This document shows positions 1 to 8,248 of a DNA stretch of 64,000 bases, piece by piece. Position 1 is the stretch's first letter. Each line of letters starts with the position of its first letter. The position numbers were made by a program, and so were the translations under genes. Origin of the DNA: a virus; IMG/VR virus record IMGVR_UViG_3300035670_000108, positions 1 to 64,000 of that record. One strand, given 5' to 3'. Below the pieces are notes generated by a model. That model made no database searches and was not told the DNA's origin. It saw nothing but the letters and a program-made list of their open reading frames with translations.

Positions 1-246
1 TGGGCGGGGCTCGCTGCGGCGGGCCTCTTCCTTTTGGCCGTCCTGGGTATCTACAGCAAGGGGCGCAGTGATGCACGCGCCTCGGCTGACAAGGAGCGCC
101 TGGAAGACCGGGTCGATCAGCAGGCCGAGGTGATCGAGCAGGTTCAGGAAGCTCACCAGGCGCGCCAGGAGGTCGAGCAAAAGGTGGACACCACGCCGCC
201 GGCCAAGAACCGGCAGGATCTGATCGACCGCTGGGGTGAGCCATGA
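1..246 (+). CDS. Rz-like i-spanin, 5'-truncated by window edge
   Basis: The reading frame is open from base 1, so the true start lies outside the window. The visible part begins with a hydrophobic stretch rich in Ala, Leu and Gly (one membrane segment) followed by a charged, Gln/Glu-rich predicted coiled coil (LEDRVDQQAEVIEQVQEAHQ region). That is the usual build of an inner-membrane spanin, which joins an outer-membrane partner to disrupt the outer membrane in the last step of lysis. Its stop overlaps the start of the following lipoprotein gene (ATGA at 243-246), as in Rz/Rz1 pairs. No sequence-specific family motif is visible, so the call rests on architecture and gene order. Confidence 0.7.
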   Translation, partial: WAGLAAAGLFLLAVLGIYSKGRSDARASADKERLEDRVDQQAEVIEQVQEAHQARQEVEQKVDTTPPAKNRQDLIDRWGEP

Positions 247-776
247 AGAACCTCTTCCTCCCCCTGGTGCTGGTCATCCTTGTAGGCTGCACGCGCGACG
301 TGATCGTCTACGAGACCATCGACACAGGCTGCATCAGCTTCAAGCCGATCCGCCTGACCCAGCAGGACAAAGAGCTGGTCAGGTCGGGCGCCATGAGCGA
401 TTCCCTGGTCAACCAGCTCCTCGCCCACAACGAGACCGGCGCCGAGCGCTGCGGCTGGAAGCCCAACAGCTCTTCCGCTACGATGCAGGGGCCAGAGAAA
501 GACCCGAAAGACCCCCTGGCTTTCCCCATCGTTCTGAGGAATAGCCGCCATGCGCAAGATCCGTTGCAAAATGCAGTGCCACAACAAGTCCGAGCATCCC
601 CATATCCCTGGTATGGTCAGCGTCACGCTGGGCGCCGTCTACTCTGCCGAGCACACCGGTCAGCCCGACGACGAGAACGCCATCTTCGGCAAACTGACCC
701 CGCACGGTCATTTCAACGCCACCATGGTGGCCGAGAGCGCCGAGATCCTGGAAGTGGGCAAGCAGTATTACGTTGA
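243..776 (+). CDS. o-spanin lipoprotein with an abnormal C-terminal read-through
   Basis: The N-terminus MKNLFLPLVLVILVGC is a lipoprotein signal peptide with a lipobox ending at Cys16, so the protein should be anchored in the outer membrane and act with the upstream i-spanin. Residues 1 to about 75 look genuine, with an ordinary periplasmic sequence ending near CGWKPN. Beyond about residue 98 the frame runs, with no stop, through the whole next gene (550-792) in another frame and becomes Arg-rich, like a shadow reading. Either the stop has been lost, or there is a frameshift in the phage or in the sequence. TGA at 535 and TAG at 542 lie in the other two frames, where an ordinary stop would be expected. 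The end coordinate is therefore uncertain. Confidence 0.6.
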   Translation: MKNLFLPLVLVILVGCTRDVIVYETIDTGCISFKPIRLTQQDKELVRSGAMSDSLVNQLLAHNETGAERCGWKPNSSSATMQGPEKDPKDPLAFPIVLRNSRHAQDPLQNAVPQQVRASPYPWYGQRHAGRRLLCRAHRSARRRERHLRQTDPARSFQRHHGGRERRDPGSGQAVLR

Positions 777-792
777 GATGTTCGAGGCCTAA
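550..792 (+). CDS. hypothetical protein, 80 aa
   Basis: Small soluble protein with a GAGGAA ribosome site about 10 bases before the ATG and codon use typical of the window. It has two Cys near the start (RCKMQC) and several His, but no clear metal-binding pattern. I do not recognise the family. It is the last gene of the plus-strand lysis block and is followed at once by a bidirectional terminator. Confidence 0.7.
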   Translation: MRKIRCKMQCHNKSEHPHIPGMVSVTLGAVYSAEHTGQPDDENAIFGKLTPHGHFNATMVAESAEILEVGKQYYVEMFEA

Positions 793-796
793 ACGC

Positions 797-824
797 AAAA
801 AGGGAGCCAACTGGCTCCCTTTTT
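797..824. terminator. bidirectional rho-independent terminator
   Basis: Perfect stem AAAAAGGGAGCC / GGCTCCCTTTTT with the loop AACT. It has a T run on one side and an A run on the other, so it can stop transcription from both the plus-strand lysis genes and the converging minus-strand replication operon. Confidence 0.9.
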
Positions 825-832
825 GTTTCCCG

Positions 833-1018
833 CTATTGGCGCCTGTGGCGCTTCGTCCAGTCATCCCGGCAGTCAGCGCCGCAGAACAACTCCCCCTTGC
901 CGACCGGGTCGTCACAGTTACGGCACTTCCCTACCGGGCTCGGCCCCTTCGGCAGAGCTAGGTAGCCGATTCCCGACTTCTCCATCGCTTCCTGTGCTAC
1001 ATCAGCTGGATCTGGCAT
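833..1018 (-). CDS. small zinc-ribbon protein, 61 aa
   Basis: The C-terminal half has the pattern C-x2-C-x9-C-x3-C (CRNCDDPVGKGELFCGADC) followed by a basic tail (DDWTKRHRRQ). That resembles short Zn-ribbon proteins in which FC..DCR.. follows a first CxxC. It is the last gene of the minus-strand replication cluster, next to the terminator. Function is unknown; nucleic-acid or protein binding is plausible. Confidence 0.65.
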   Translation of the reverse strand: MPDPADVAQEAMEKSGIGYLALPKGPSPVGKCRNCDDPVGKGELFCGADCRDDWTKRHRRQ

Positions 1019-1039
1019 TACTTCTCTCCATAAAGGCCA

Positions 1040-3286
1040 TCACAGAGTGATGGCATTGTCGCACAGGGCGTTATCGGTCTGGTGGTGGCTGACGAAGATC
1101 ACCTGCACCCCCAGGGCTTTCATGGCCACCATGGTTGCCAGCGAGCAGTCAGGGTCCATGTCTGCGGTCGGCTCGTCCAGCAGCACGGTGTTCAGGTGGC
1201 AAGGGGCGGCGCCAGACAGCGACACCTGGACTGCTAGCCCGATGATGGCCTCCTGGGCTCCGCTGGCCTCCTCCAGCTGCATCTCCTGCCCTTCCTCGAT
1301 GAAGACGAAGTCTCCGGCGTCGGTACGGGTCAGCGCCTCGATGTCACCACCGGTGCACTGAGCCACGAACTGGCTGGCCTGCTGCAGGAAGCTGGCCCAA
1401 ACCTTGCCCATGTAGCCCTCGGAGTTGTCTTTCAGGTGCTTCTGCAGGTGCTTGATCTTCGCCAGGCGCTTCTCCGCCTTGTCACGGCGATCACTGTTCT
1501 GCTTCAGCTGCTCCAGAGCGTTCATCCAGCGGTTCAACGTGGTGCTGGCGTTGGCCAGGTCGGACTTGGCGGAACCAAGGCGGGTGCGGACGACGGCGAT
1601 AGTCTCGCGCAGTTCAGCCATGGTGGCCCGGTCGGCGCCCAGCTGCTTGGTCACCTTGGCGATCTGAGCTGCCAGCAGCTCAGGGTCTTCCGGCTCCCCT
1701 TTCGCTTTCAGGTTGGACAGGGTGGTTTCAGCCGCAGTCAGGGCGGCCTGGGCGCGGTCGTGTTCCGCCTGGGCTTTCTCCAAGGCGTGGCTGGCGGTGT
1801 GTACCTTCTGGCTCTGGCTGCGCAGGGCGGTGACGATCTCGTCGGTCAGGCCCAGATCGGCCATCTCGCCGTCTACGACGGCCAACTCGTCGAGAGCATC
1901 GTTGTGATCGCCTTCACAGTCTTGAACCACACAGGCCGCCCGCTTCTTCTTCTCCTCAGCCTCGCCGGCCGCTCCCATGGCGTCGGCCACGCGCTTCAGC
2001 TGCTGTTTGGCCCGGGTCAGAGCGTTCTGGCTGTCATTTACCCAGTCCCCTGCCTCAGCCTGTTTGGTGCGGGCAGCGGACAACTCCAGCTCCAGCTGGG
2101 CAGGGTCGTGACCATCGAACGGGCGGTTGCAGGTGGAGCAGACGCCACCTGCAACCGCGTCCTCCAGATCCTTCACCTTCTGCCGGCAAACAGCAGCTGC
2201 TTCGCGTGCACGGCCGGCCTCGTCTTCCGCGCCCTGCAGATCCACCTCACCGACCTCGTTCTTCACCTGGTCAAGGGTGGCCACTGCACTCTGTAAGGCG
2301 GTGTCGGCCGCTTCGAGGTTTCCCTTGGCCAGATCCAGGCGGGTCTTCGTCGTGGTGACGTTGTTGTCCGCAGGGGCTTTGCGCAGTTTCAGGCCCTCGA
2401 ATTGAGCGATCTTCCTGTCAGCTTCCGGGTCGTACCCTTCTTTCGCCTCGGCCAGCTTTGCTTGGGCCGTGACCAGGTCAGCCTGGCGCTCGTCGGCGTT
2501 GTCGTTGGCCTCTTTCAGCCCGCGCTGGGCCGCCTGCAGGCGAACCTTAGCGGTCTCAGCCGCGCCCTTCTGCTCCTGCAGCTCGACGAGGCGATCGTTG
2601 GCTTTCTGGATGGCGGCCAGGCCGGTGGCCTCTACCGCCTGCAGCTCGTTGAGGTCCTGCTCGGCGGTCGCCTGGTTGCCACGGGCCAGGCCAATGACGC
2701 GCTCGGCCTCGGCCACTTCAGCCTGGCACTGCTCGGGCGTGTACTGGTCGTTGCTCAGGGCGGCGATGACACCGCCCTCCTTGTCCGCCATGCGCTTCAG
2801 GCGGGCCTGGACACCGTCCAGCTCCTCGGCGCCCACTAGCCGGCGCATCAGCTGCTGGAGGTTGTTGGCGCTGTAGCGGAGCAAGGAGTGGGCGTTCTTC
2901 TGCTTGGCGAAGTGCAGCTCCTTCCACTGGCGAACGGTCATCCCGATCAGCTCTTCGATCTTGTCGTTCACCGCCGTGGTGCCGCTGGCCAGGGGTGCGC
3001 CCTCGCCTTGCTGGTGCAGGTTGGCGGTGGACTTGGTGCGGGTCACGCGGTAGACACCGGTCATGGTCTTAAAGGCCAGCTCGACGCTGAACTTGCCGTC
3101 GCTGTCGCGGCGAGCAAGGCGGGTGCCTGGCACTTGGGGTGCGCCGCCCAGGCCGAACAGGATGCCGTACAGGATGGTCGACTTGCCCCGGTAGTTGGGG
3201 CCGTAGATGCCGTTCAGGCCGTCGGTGAAGTCTACGTTCAGGCTGGCGTGCTTCTTGAAGTTCTTCAGGGTAAGGGAGAGCAGCAT
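1040..3286 (-). CDS. Rad50/SbcC-like recombination ATPase
   Basis: A 748-residue SMC-like ATPase. The Walker A motif GPNYRGKST is at residues 29-37. Long Ala/Glu/Lys-rich coiled coils flank a zinc hook (CSTCNRP, near residue 382). The Walker B/D-loop LLDEPTADMDPD is near residue 702 and a switch His sits in the SHH motif near the end. With the adjacent Mre11-like nuclease it should form an SbcCD/gp46-gp47 complex that processes DNA ends and hairpins for recombination-dependent replication. Its start lies four bases after the stop of the nuclease gene, so the two are translated as a unit. The family call is firm; the phage role is inferred from T4 and T5 homologues. Confidence 0.92.
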   Translation of the reverse strand: MLLSLTLKNFKKHASLNVDFTDGLNGIYGPNYRGKSTILYGILFGLGGAPQVPGTRLARRDSDGKFSVELAFKTMTGVYRVTRTKSTANLHQQGEGAPLASGTTAVNDKIEELIGMTVRQWKELHFAKQKNAHSLLRYSANNLQQLMRRLVGAEELDGVQARLKRMADKEGGVIAALSNDQYTPEQCQAEVAEAERVIGLARGNQATAEQDLNELQAVEATGLAAIQKANDRLVELQEQKGAAETAKVRLQAAQRGLKEANDNADERQADLVTAQAKLAEAKEGYDPEADRKIAQFEGLKLRKAPADNNVTTTKTRLDLAKGNLEAADTALQSAVATLDQVKNEVGEVDLQGAEDEAGRAREAAAVCRQKVKDLEDAVAGGVCSTCNRPFDGHDPAQLELELSAARTKQAEAGDWVNDSQNALTRAKQQLKRVADAMGAAGEAEEKKKRAACVVQDCEGDHNDALDELAVVDGEMADLGLTDEIVTALRSQSQKVHTASHALEKAQAEHDRAQAALTAAETTLSNLKAKGEPEDPELLAAQIAKVTKQLGADRATMAELRETIAVVRTRLGSAKSDLANASTTLNRWMNALEQLKQNSDRRDKAEKRLAKIKHLQKHLKDNSEGYMGKVWASFLQQASQFVAQCTGGDIEALTRTDAGDFVFIEEGQEMQLEEASGAQEAIIGLAVQVSLSGAAPCHLNTVLLDEPTADMDPDCSLATMVAMKALGVQVIFVSHHQTDNALCDNAITL

Positions 3287-3289
3287 GAT

Positions 3290-4384
3290 TTACTCCTTCA
3301 TGTCTTTGGCTTCGCGGAACAGAGCCAGCAGGTCGGGGCTGCTGGCCAGCTGGTCTTCCACGATCTCGATCAGGGTTTTCTGCGCCGCGCCGGCGACGAC
3401 GTGGTCGTTGGTCTCGCCGGCGGCGATGAACAGCACTTTGCTGGCGCGGATCGCGTAGAGGTACCCACCCTTGCGCCACAGCTCGCGGATGGCCTTGGCC
3501 AGATCCACCGCCGCCTCGGGAGGCAGAGATCCGGTGATGTCCAGCCACTCGGCTCCTTCGTACTTGTGCAGGCTCTCGGTGCGCCAGTCCTCGATCAGCT
3601 GGGCAGCCTTCACCTGCATACTGGCTTCGCTGGCGTTGACCACCTTCACCCAGTCGTTGCCCTGACTGTCATAGAACCAGGTGTACTTCTCGCCCTGGTC
3701 GCTGAAGCTGGTCGGGTGGGTATTACCCAGAATGATCAGGCGGCCGTCGCACTCGCGGCGCGGACGGTGGTCGTGACCCATGACGATGTAGTCGAACACC
3801 TGCAGCAGGTGGCGGGCCTTGGCATCGGTCAGGTTGAGGTCGTTCTCGCCGGCCTCGAAGGTGAGGTGATAGTTGCAGTGCACCAGCAGGAGCTTGCGTT
3901 TGGCCTCGCTATCGTCAGCCTGGCGGCGGGCCTGCTCCAGAGCCTGCTCGAACTCCTGCTGGCGGGCGTGGTGTGGGACGGTGAACAACATGACGTCTCC
4001 GAACACACGGATGTCGGTCTTCACCTTGCCCGGCTCCGGCGGCAGCACGAAGCGCTCGTCCATGGTCAGCGCGGACAGCGCATGCAAGGAGGAGGTACGC
4101 CCCGCGACGTTGATCACGTCGTGGTTGCCGCCGATCACCAGGTTGCATTTGCTGGCCACCTCGGCACCTGCCAGCAGGACGTGCTCAGGGTTGGAGTCGG
4201 TGTCGAACAGGTCGCCACCACAGATGGTAGCCCCCACCTTGCGGTCGTCAGGGTGCGGCATGGTAGCCGCCTGCAGGCCGTGCAGGCGGATCTGTTCCGC
4301 CAGCAAGGCGCGGCTGGCCGGGGTGGTGTTGGCCTTGAGTTCCTTCCCGATATGCGGGTCGGTGAAGAAGCGGAGCACGGTCAT
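3290..4384 (-). CDS. Mre11/SbcD-like nuclease
   Basis: A 364-residue calcineurin-like phosphoesterase. The metal-binding motifs are visible in order: TDPHIG (residues 8-13), GGDLFDT (56-62), GGNHDV (85-90), HCNYH and GHDHRPR further on. These match Mre11/SbcD/T4 gp47, which cut DNA ends with their Rad50-type partner, here encoded immediately downstream. It belongs to the minus-strand cluster of SbcC-like protein, nuclease, RecD-like helicase and ligase. Confidence 0.93.
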   Translation of the reverse strand: MTVLRFFTDPHIGKELKANTTPASRALLAEQIRLHGLQAATMPHPDDRKVGATICGGDLFDTDSNPEHVLLAGAEVASKCNLVIGGNHDVINVAGRTSSLHALSALTMDERFVLPPEPGKVKTDIRVFGDVMLFTVPHHARQQEFEQALEQARRQADDSEAKRKLLLVHCNYHLTFEAGENDLNLTDAKARHLLQVFDYIVMGHDHRPRRECDGRLIILGNTHPTSFSDQGEKYTWFYDSQGNDWVKVVNASEASMQVKAAQLIEDWRTESLHKYEGAEWLDITGSLPPEAAVDLAKAIRELWRKGGYLYAIRASKVLFIAAGETNDHVVAGAAQKTLIEIVEDQLASSPDLLALFREAKDMKE

Positions 4385-4393
4385 GGTTCGTCC

Positions 4394-4912
4394 TCAGTAA
4401 AACAGTTCGGTTGGGTTCTTCAGCACCAGGGCCAGGGCCTCGGTGAGATCCTTATCGGTGGCGGGTACGCGGCGCTGGAAGGCAAAGTCCAGGTGCTCAC
4501 CGTTCTTGATGAAGCATGCGCCGACGTGGTCCCCACGCCAGAACTCGACGTAGGGTGTTTCGTATTGGTGGAAGATGATCAGGCCGAAGCCGCCGGAGCG
4601 GACCACCAGGCGCTGGGCAGCTGCCTGGTGGCTCTTGGTCAGCCCGGTGAGCGATCGCCTCGACTCGCCCAGGCTGGTGTGCTCGAAGCTGGTCTTCACC
4701 TCGATCAGCCAGTGCTTGCCCTCCATCAGCGCGATGAAGTCGCCATCCTGCTCGGGCAGGATGGCGCCACCGGCGCCGGTGGATGACGTGTCGTAGAGCC
4801 GGGTGAGGCGCAGGCGGTGCTTCTGCTGCATGGCGGTCAGCAGCGACTGGATGCGCCCCTCGAACTCTTTGCCGTACTGCTGCGGGGTTTTCCCCCGCTT
4901 CCCGGCAGCCAT
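4394..4912 (-). CDS. PD-(D/E)XK nuclease, possible Holliday-junction resolvase
   Basis: A 172-residue protein with the signature of the restriction-endonuclease-like fold: Glu18, then GDF with Asp58, then LIEVKTS with Glu71 and Lys73. Small proteins of this build with a basic N-terminus include archaeal-type Holliday-junction resolvases and RecB-like nucleases. The start is set by the TGATG overlap with the stop of the helicase gene upstream, so an earlier in-frame start is unlikely. The neighbourhood (SbcCD-like pair, helicase) supports a recombination role, but junction specificity is inferred. Confidence 0.7.
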   Translation of the reverse strand: MAAGKRGKTPQQYGKEFEGRIQSLLTAMQQKHRLRLTRLYDTSSTGAGGAILPEQDGDFIALMEGKHWLIEVKTSFEHTSLGESRRSLTGLTKSHQAAAQRLVVRSGGFGLIIFHQYETPYVEFWRGDHVGACFIKNGEHLDFAFQRRVPATDKDLTEALALVLKNPTELFY

Positions 4913-6240
4913 CAGCTGTACTTCAGGATCAGCGACTTCGACGGGCGGGTGCAGGCGGTGTAGGCCATGCGCAGCATCTCGTTGAAGTTGCGGTTGACCA
5001 TCAGGTCGTCCAGATCCACAAAGGCCGTCCGGTAGGTAGAGCCCTGGCTGCGGTGGACGGTCAAGGAGTGGCACGGCGCCAGGTTGGCGAACAGCCCCTT
5101 GTACGTCCAGAAGGCACCCCAGCGCTTCCTGTCGGCGCGGGCTTCCTCTCCCAGCTCCTTCAACCGACGGTCCACCACGCGCCGGCCAGCCTCGGTCGGC
5201 AGGTAGGCGGTGACGGTCTCGTCGAAGGTGTTGGTGAAGGTCACGGCGTACACCCCGACCTCGCCGTATACCGGGTGGGCCTGGACGACTACCGAGACCA
5301 CCGTGCCTTCCTCGTCGGTGGTGGCCAGGAAGCTCTCCTCGCCGCTGTCGCGGAACTGGATCACGTCCAGAACCGGCTCCTTGGCCACGATGCGCTCGCC
5401 GATCTCGAACGGAGTGGCGGGGCGCCCGTTGTACATTTCGTCGCGGATCGACTCGTTGTAGTCGTCGACGATCACGTTGCGCCAGGCCAGGGCCTTGAAA
5501 GCGTCTGGGTACTGGTCGTAGATCTCGGAGCTGAAGGCCCGGCGGATCATCTTGCGGAAGTCGGACGAACGCATCACCGACACCCCGCCCTCCTCGTCGC
5601 GGTCGGACTTGAAAGTCGGCCGAGTACCGGCGTCGATGCAATCGCGCAGGTGGGTGGCAAGGCGGAGGATCTGGTTGTCGTGCCGCTCCACCTTGGTCAG
5701 CGAGGCGTTCAGGTGCAGGCGCTCCACCGCCGATTCAGCCTCGCCCACCGGTGGCAACTGGTAGCGCGGGTCACCCATGAAGATGACCTTGGTGCCGGTG
5801 TCTACCGCGAACGAGTGGATGTAGCCCATCAGCATTTCGTTGACCATCGACGACTCGTCAACGATCAGCGCCTGCACGCCTTCCAGCTTGTGGCCACGGT
5901 CGCTCATACCGACCTCGCGCACCTCGCCATCCTTGCCCAGCACCAGGCCCAGCTGCGAGTAGATGGTACCGACCGGGATGTTCGCGGCCGGCGAGATCTT
6001 GCGCTTGAAGGTGTTCAGGTTGCGGGTGGCCTTGTTGGTCGGCGCCGCCAGCGCCAGCTGGATACCCATCGACATCATCTCGCGGCCGGCGAACGCCGCG
6101 CTGGTGGACTTGCCGGTACCGGCCGAGCCATCCAGGCGGAAGAACAGGTTCGGCCCGGTGACGTGGTCGATCATCATCTCGACCACGTTCTGCTGGTCGC
6201 TGTTGAGCTTGATGCTGCGGATGTCTTCGACGTTACTCAT
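4912..6240 (-). CDS. SF1 DNA helicase, RecD/Dda-like
   Basis: A 442-residue helicase. Walker A GSAGTGKST is at residues 38-46, LIVDES (motif II) near 126-131 and GDPRYQLPPV (motif III) near 156-165. The C-terminal motifs LTVHRSQGSTY and YTACTRPSKSL are typical of RecD2 and T4 Dda. It should unwind DNA 5' to 3' in replication or recombination. The ATG at 6240 is chosen because it has GGAGG at the right distance; a longer in-frame start at 6300 lacks one and lies within the upstream gene. It overlaps both neighbours. Confidence 0.9.
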   Translation of the reverse strand: MSNVEDIRSIKLNSDQQNVVEMMIDHVTGPNLFFRLDGSAGTGKSTSAAFAGREMMSMGIQLALAAPTNKATRNLNTFKRKISPAANIPVGTIYSQLGLVLGKDGEVREVGMSDRGHKLEGVQALIVDESSMVNEMLMGYIHSFAVDTGTKVIFMGDPRYQLPPVGEAESAVERLHLNASLTKVERHDNQILRLATHLRDCIDAGTRPTFKSDRDEEGGVSVMRSSDFRKMIRRAFSSEIYDQYPDAFKALAWRNVIVDDYNESIRDEMYNGRPATPFEIGERIVAKEPVLDVIQFRDSGEESFLATTDEEGTVVSVVVQAHPVYGEVGVYAVTFTNTFDETVTAYLPTEAGRRVVDRRLKELGEEARADRKRWGAFWTYKGLFANLAPCHSLTVHRSQGSTYRTAFVDLDDLMVNRNFNEMLRMAYTACTRPSKSLILKYS

Positions 6241-6565
6241 GGTTGCCTCCGTCGGCGTTGTAGATGCGGCTCGGCGCCATGTAGCGCCGGCACTCACCAT
6301 CGTGTTCCTGCCAGTGCTCCACCTCGCCGAAGTCCGCCGTCTCGGCGGCTATCGCGTAGTGGATCTGGCAGCCGGCGATCAGCATGTCGCCGATCTCCAC
6401 GTACCAGTTGCTGGAGCGAGCGTTGGTCTTGATCCCCAGTGCTTCGTGGTCGCTCTTCAGCGCCCGCACCGTGCCGTGCACCGCCTTGTACTGCTTCCCG
6501 TCCGGGGCACAGAACCACTGGTCGGTGTTGATCAGCACCTTCTTACCGATCTGGAACAGGCTCAT
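6233..6565 (-). CDS. hypothetical protein, 110 aa
   Basis: Predicted small, mostly beta-rich soluble protein (hydrophobic strands such as GKKVLINT, WYVEIGDMLIAG). It overlaps the stop of the ligase gene upstream and the start of the helicase gene downstream, so it is a member of the replication operon. No catalytic motif or metal site is visible and I do not recognise the family. Confidence 0.75.
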   Translation of the reverse strand: MSLFQIGKKVLINTDQWFCAPDGKQYKAVHGTVRALKSDHEALGIKTNARSSNWYVEIGDMLIAGCQIHYAIAAETADFGEVEHWQEHDGECRRYMAPSRIYNADGGNHE

Positions 6566-7968
6566 TGGTCGCAGTCCTCTGGGTGTTTGTCAGCCCGGCG
6601 GCACTTCACGCGAGGCTCGCGCAAGCTGCCGTCGGGGGTGACTTCGTGGTAGACGATCTCGAACACGCTGTTGACGAAGTAGCTGGGGTCGCGGCCCCGG
6701 TCTTCGTCGCTGAGGCCACTGCCGACGTTCACCGACACGCCATGGTGATCGAAGGTCAGGCCTCCGATCATGCCCTCGTACTTGCTGCCCTTCTCGCCCT
6801 GATAGGTGCCGCGGCAGACCAGGTCGATGGTCTCCTCGGGCTTCACCTTCACCCAGTCGGCGTTCTTGCCGGGGATGTACAGGCTGCCCTTCTTCTTCAG
6901 GATCAGCCCTTCGTGCCCCAGCTCGCGGGCCATCCGGTACAGCACCCAGACGTCGTCCAAGTTGTCCAGCTCGAAGCGGTCGACGGTGTGCAGCTTCGTG
7001 AAGTACGGAATGTTCTCGTCGCCATTGGTCTTCAGGAACACGCGCACCTGGTCAAGGCGGGCCTGCCGCACCTCAATGGGCTCGGTGCCGCCGGCCATTT
7101 GGTCCCAAGGCAGCAGATCGAAGGCGTGATACTCGAGTGTGGCACCCTTGCCGGCCTTGCGGGCCACGCTGCTGGTCTCGTTGAAGTGACCAGGTGCTTT
7201 GCCCTCGCCGTCCCAGGCCCAGGTGCCCGGCTTCAGCCGGCCCTGCTGGATCATGTGCCGGGTCAGCAGCATCAGATCCTCGGCGCGCGGCTCCAGGTTG
7301 GGCATCGGCAGCCCGTTGCGGCTGAAGGTGTCGAAGGTCTGGCCGTCGGTACGGACGACGCAGCGGAAGCCGTCCATCTTGTACTCGGCCCAGATACCGT
7401 TGCTCCAGTCGACCTTGTGCAGAGCCTCCTTCGTCCGCTGCGCGCCCTTATGCTCGAAGATCGGCACCAGCCCCTTGTGGAACTTGTTCACCGTCTTCGG
7501 GCCGCAACCGATGCGCATCTCCTTCACCAGCACGCGGTACAGGAGGCTGGCGCTATCGGCGTCGAGCCGCCGCATCTCGCCAAGGATGGCGTCACGGGCG
7601 TTGTGCCCGGTCAGCCGGCGCTCGGCCAGGTCACGGAGCAGGCCGACCGTGCCGGCGTCCCACGGCCCCATGCGCACTGGTTTACCGGCTACGCCGACCT
7701 GGGTCATGTCATCGGCCGGGATCTCGGTAGGCACCGTCTCCGCGCCCACGCCGAAGGTCACGAACGGCGACTGGGCCAGCAGCAGGACCGCCTTGGTCAA
7801 GGCGGAGATCCCGGTGTCGTGGTTGTCCATCATGGCCTTCAGGCGGGCCTCGGCGTCCTTGCCGCCGCGGATCGCCACCTCGCCGAACATCTGCTCGACG
7901 ACGTTGCTCTGCAGGTAGCCTTCGGTCTCCGCCTCGGCCAGGTAGCTTTCAATCTGGTTCCAGCTCAT
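6562..7968 (-). CDS. ATP-dependent DNA ligase
   Basis: A 468-residue ligase. The nucleotidyltransferase motif I EYKMDGFRC (Lys near residue 197) accepts AMP. Motif IV/V appears as EGLILKKKGSLY and, further on, WVKVKPE. There is an OB-like C-terminal region and an N-terminal helical domain, as in ligase I-type enzymes. It should seal nicks left by the phage polymerase, which is encoded just upstream. The start at 7968 has AAGGAG eight bases before the ATG; the longer open frame to 8178 is an overlap with the neighbouring gene. Confidence 0.92.
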   Translation of the reverse strand: MSWNQIESYLAEAETEGYLQSNVVEQMFGEVAIRGGKDAEARLKAMMDNHDTGISALTKAVLLLAQSPFVTFGVGAETVPTEIPADDMTQVGVAGKPVRMGPWDAGTVGLLRDLAERRLTGHNARDAILGEMRRLDADSASLLYRVLVKEMRIGCGPKTVNKFHKGLVPIFEHKGAQRTKEALHKVDWSNGIWAEYKMDGFRCVVRTDGQTFDTFSRNGLPMPNLEPRAEDLMLLTRHMIQQGRLKPGTWAWDGEGKAPGHFNETSSVARKAGKGATLEYHAFDLLPWDQMAGGTEPIEVRQARLDQVRVFLKTNGDENIPYFTKLHTVDRFELDNLDDVWVLYRMARELGHEGLILKKKGSLYIPGKNADWVKVKPEETIDLVCRGTYQGEKGSKYEGMIGGLTFDHHGVSVNVGSGLSDEDRGRDPSYFVNSVFEIVYHEVTPDGSLREPRVKCRRADKHPEDCDQ

Positions 7969-8248
7969 GGCTGTCTCCTTGGGACTCTGGGTTGCTGTGG
8001 ATGTGGATGAACACCCCTGGCCCGTACAGCCAGTTGGACGACTTCCCGCATTTCTTGCAGGTGAGGACGTCCAGACGTGGCTCGTCGCGGTGGGCGTGGC
8101 AGGAGGCCCAGCCTCCCACCTCCCACGACCAGGTGTCGCAGTGGGGGCAGCATTCGCTGCCCCCGGCCCGGCGCTCATACTCCTCGCGCTTCTTCAACTG
8201 CTGGCGCTTCTCGCGCCAGCCCCGGTACCACTCGATCAGGCGCTTCAT
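7949..8248 (-). CDS. small Cys-rich (zinc-binding) protein, 99 aa
   Basis: A basic N-terminal helix (MKRLIEWYRGWREKRQQLKK) is followed by CCPHC, a CHAH segment and CKKC, giving at least two CxxC pairs that could bind zinc. It lies between polymerase and ligase and overlaps both, so it is co-transcribed and probably nucleic-acid associated. Function unknown. Confidence 0.7.
   Translation of the reverse strand: MKRLIEWYRGWREKRQQLKKREEYERRAGGSECCPHCDTWSWEVGGWASCHAHRDEPRLDVLTCKKCGKSSNWLYGPGVFIHIHSNPESQGDSHELEPD

Noticed and set aside
2888-4786. 632-aa open frame on the plus strand over the SbcC/SbcD-like genes
   Set aside because: It is antisense to clear nuclease and ATPase genes and is rich in Gly, Val, Leu and Gln as expected from a GC-rich reverse frame; no motif.
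5053-6432. 459-aa plus-strand frame over the helicase
   Set aside because: Shadow of the helicase gene in a GC-rich genome; no ribosome site and biased composition.
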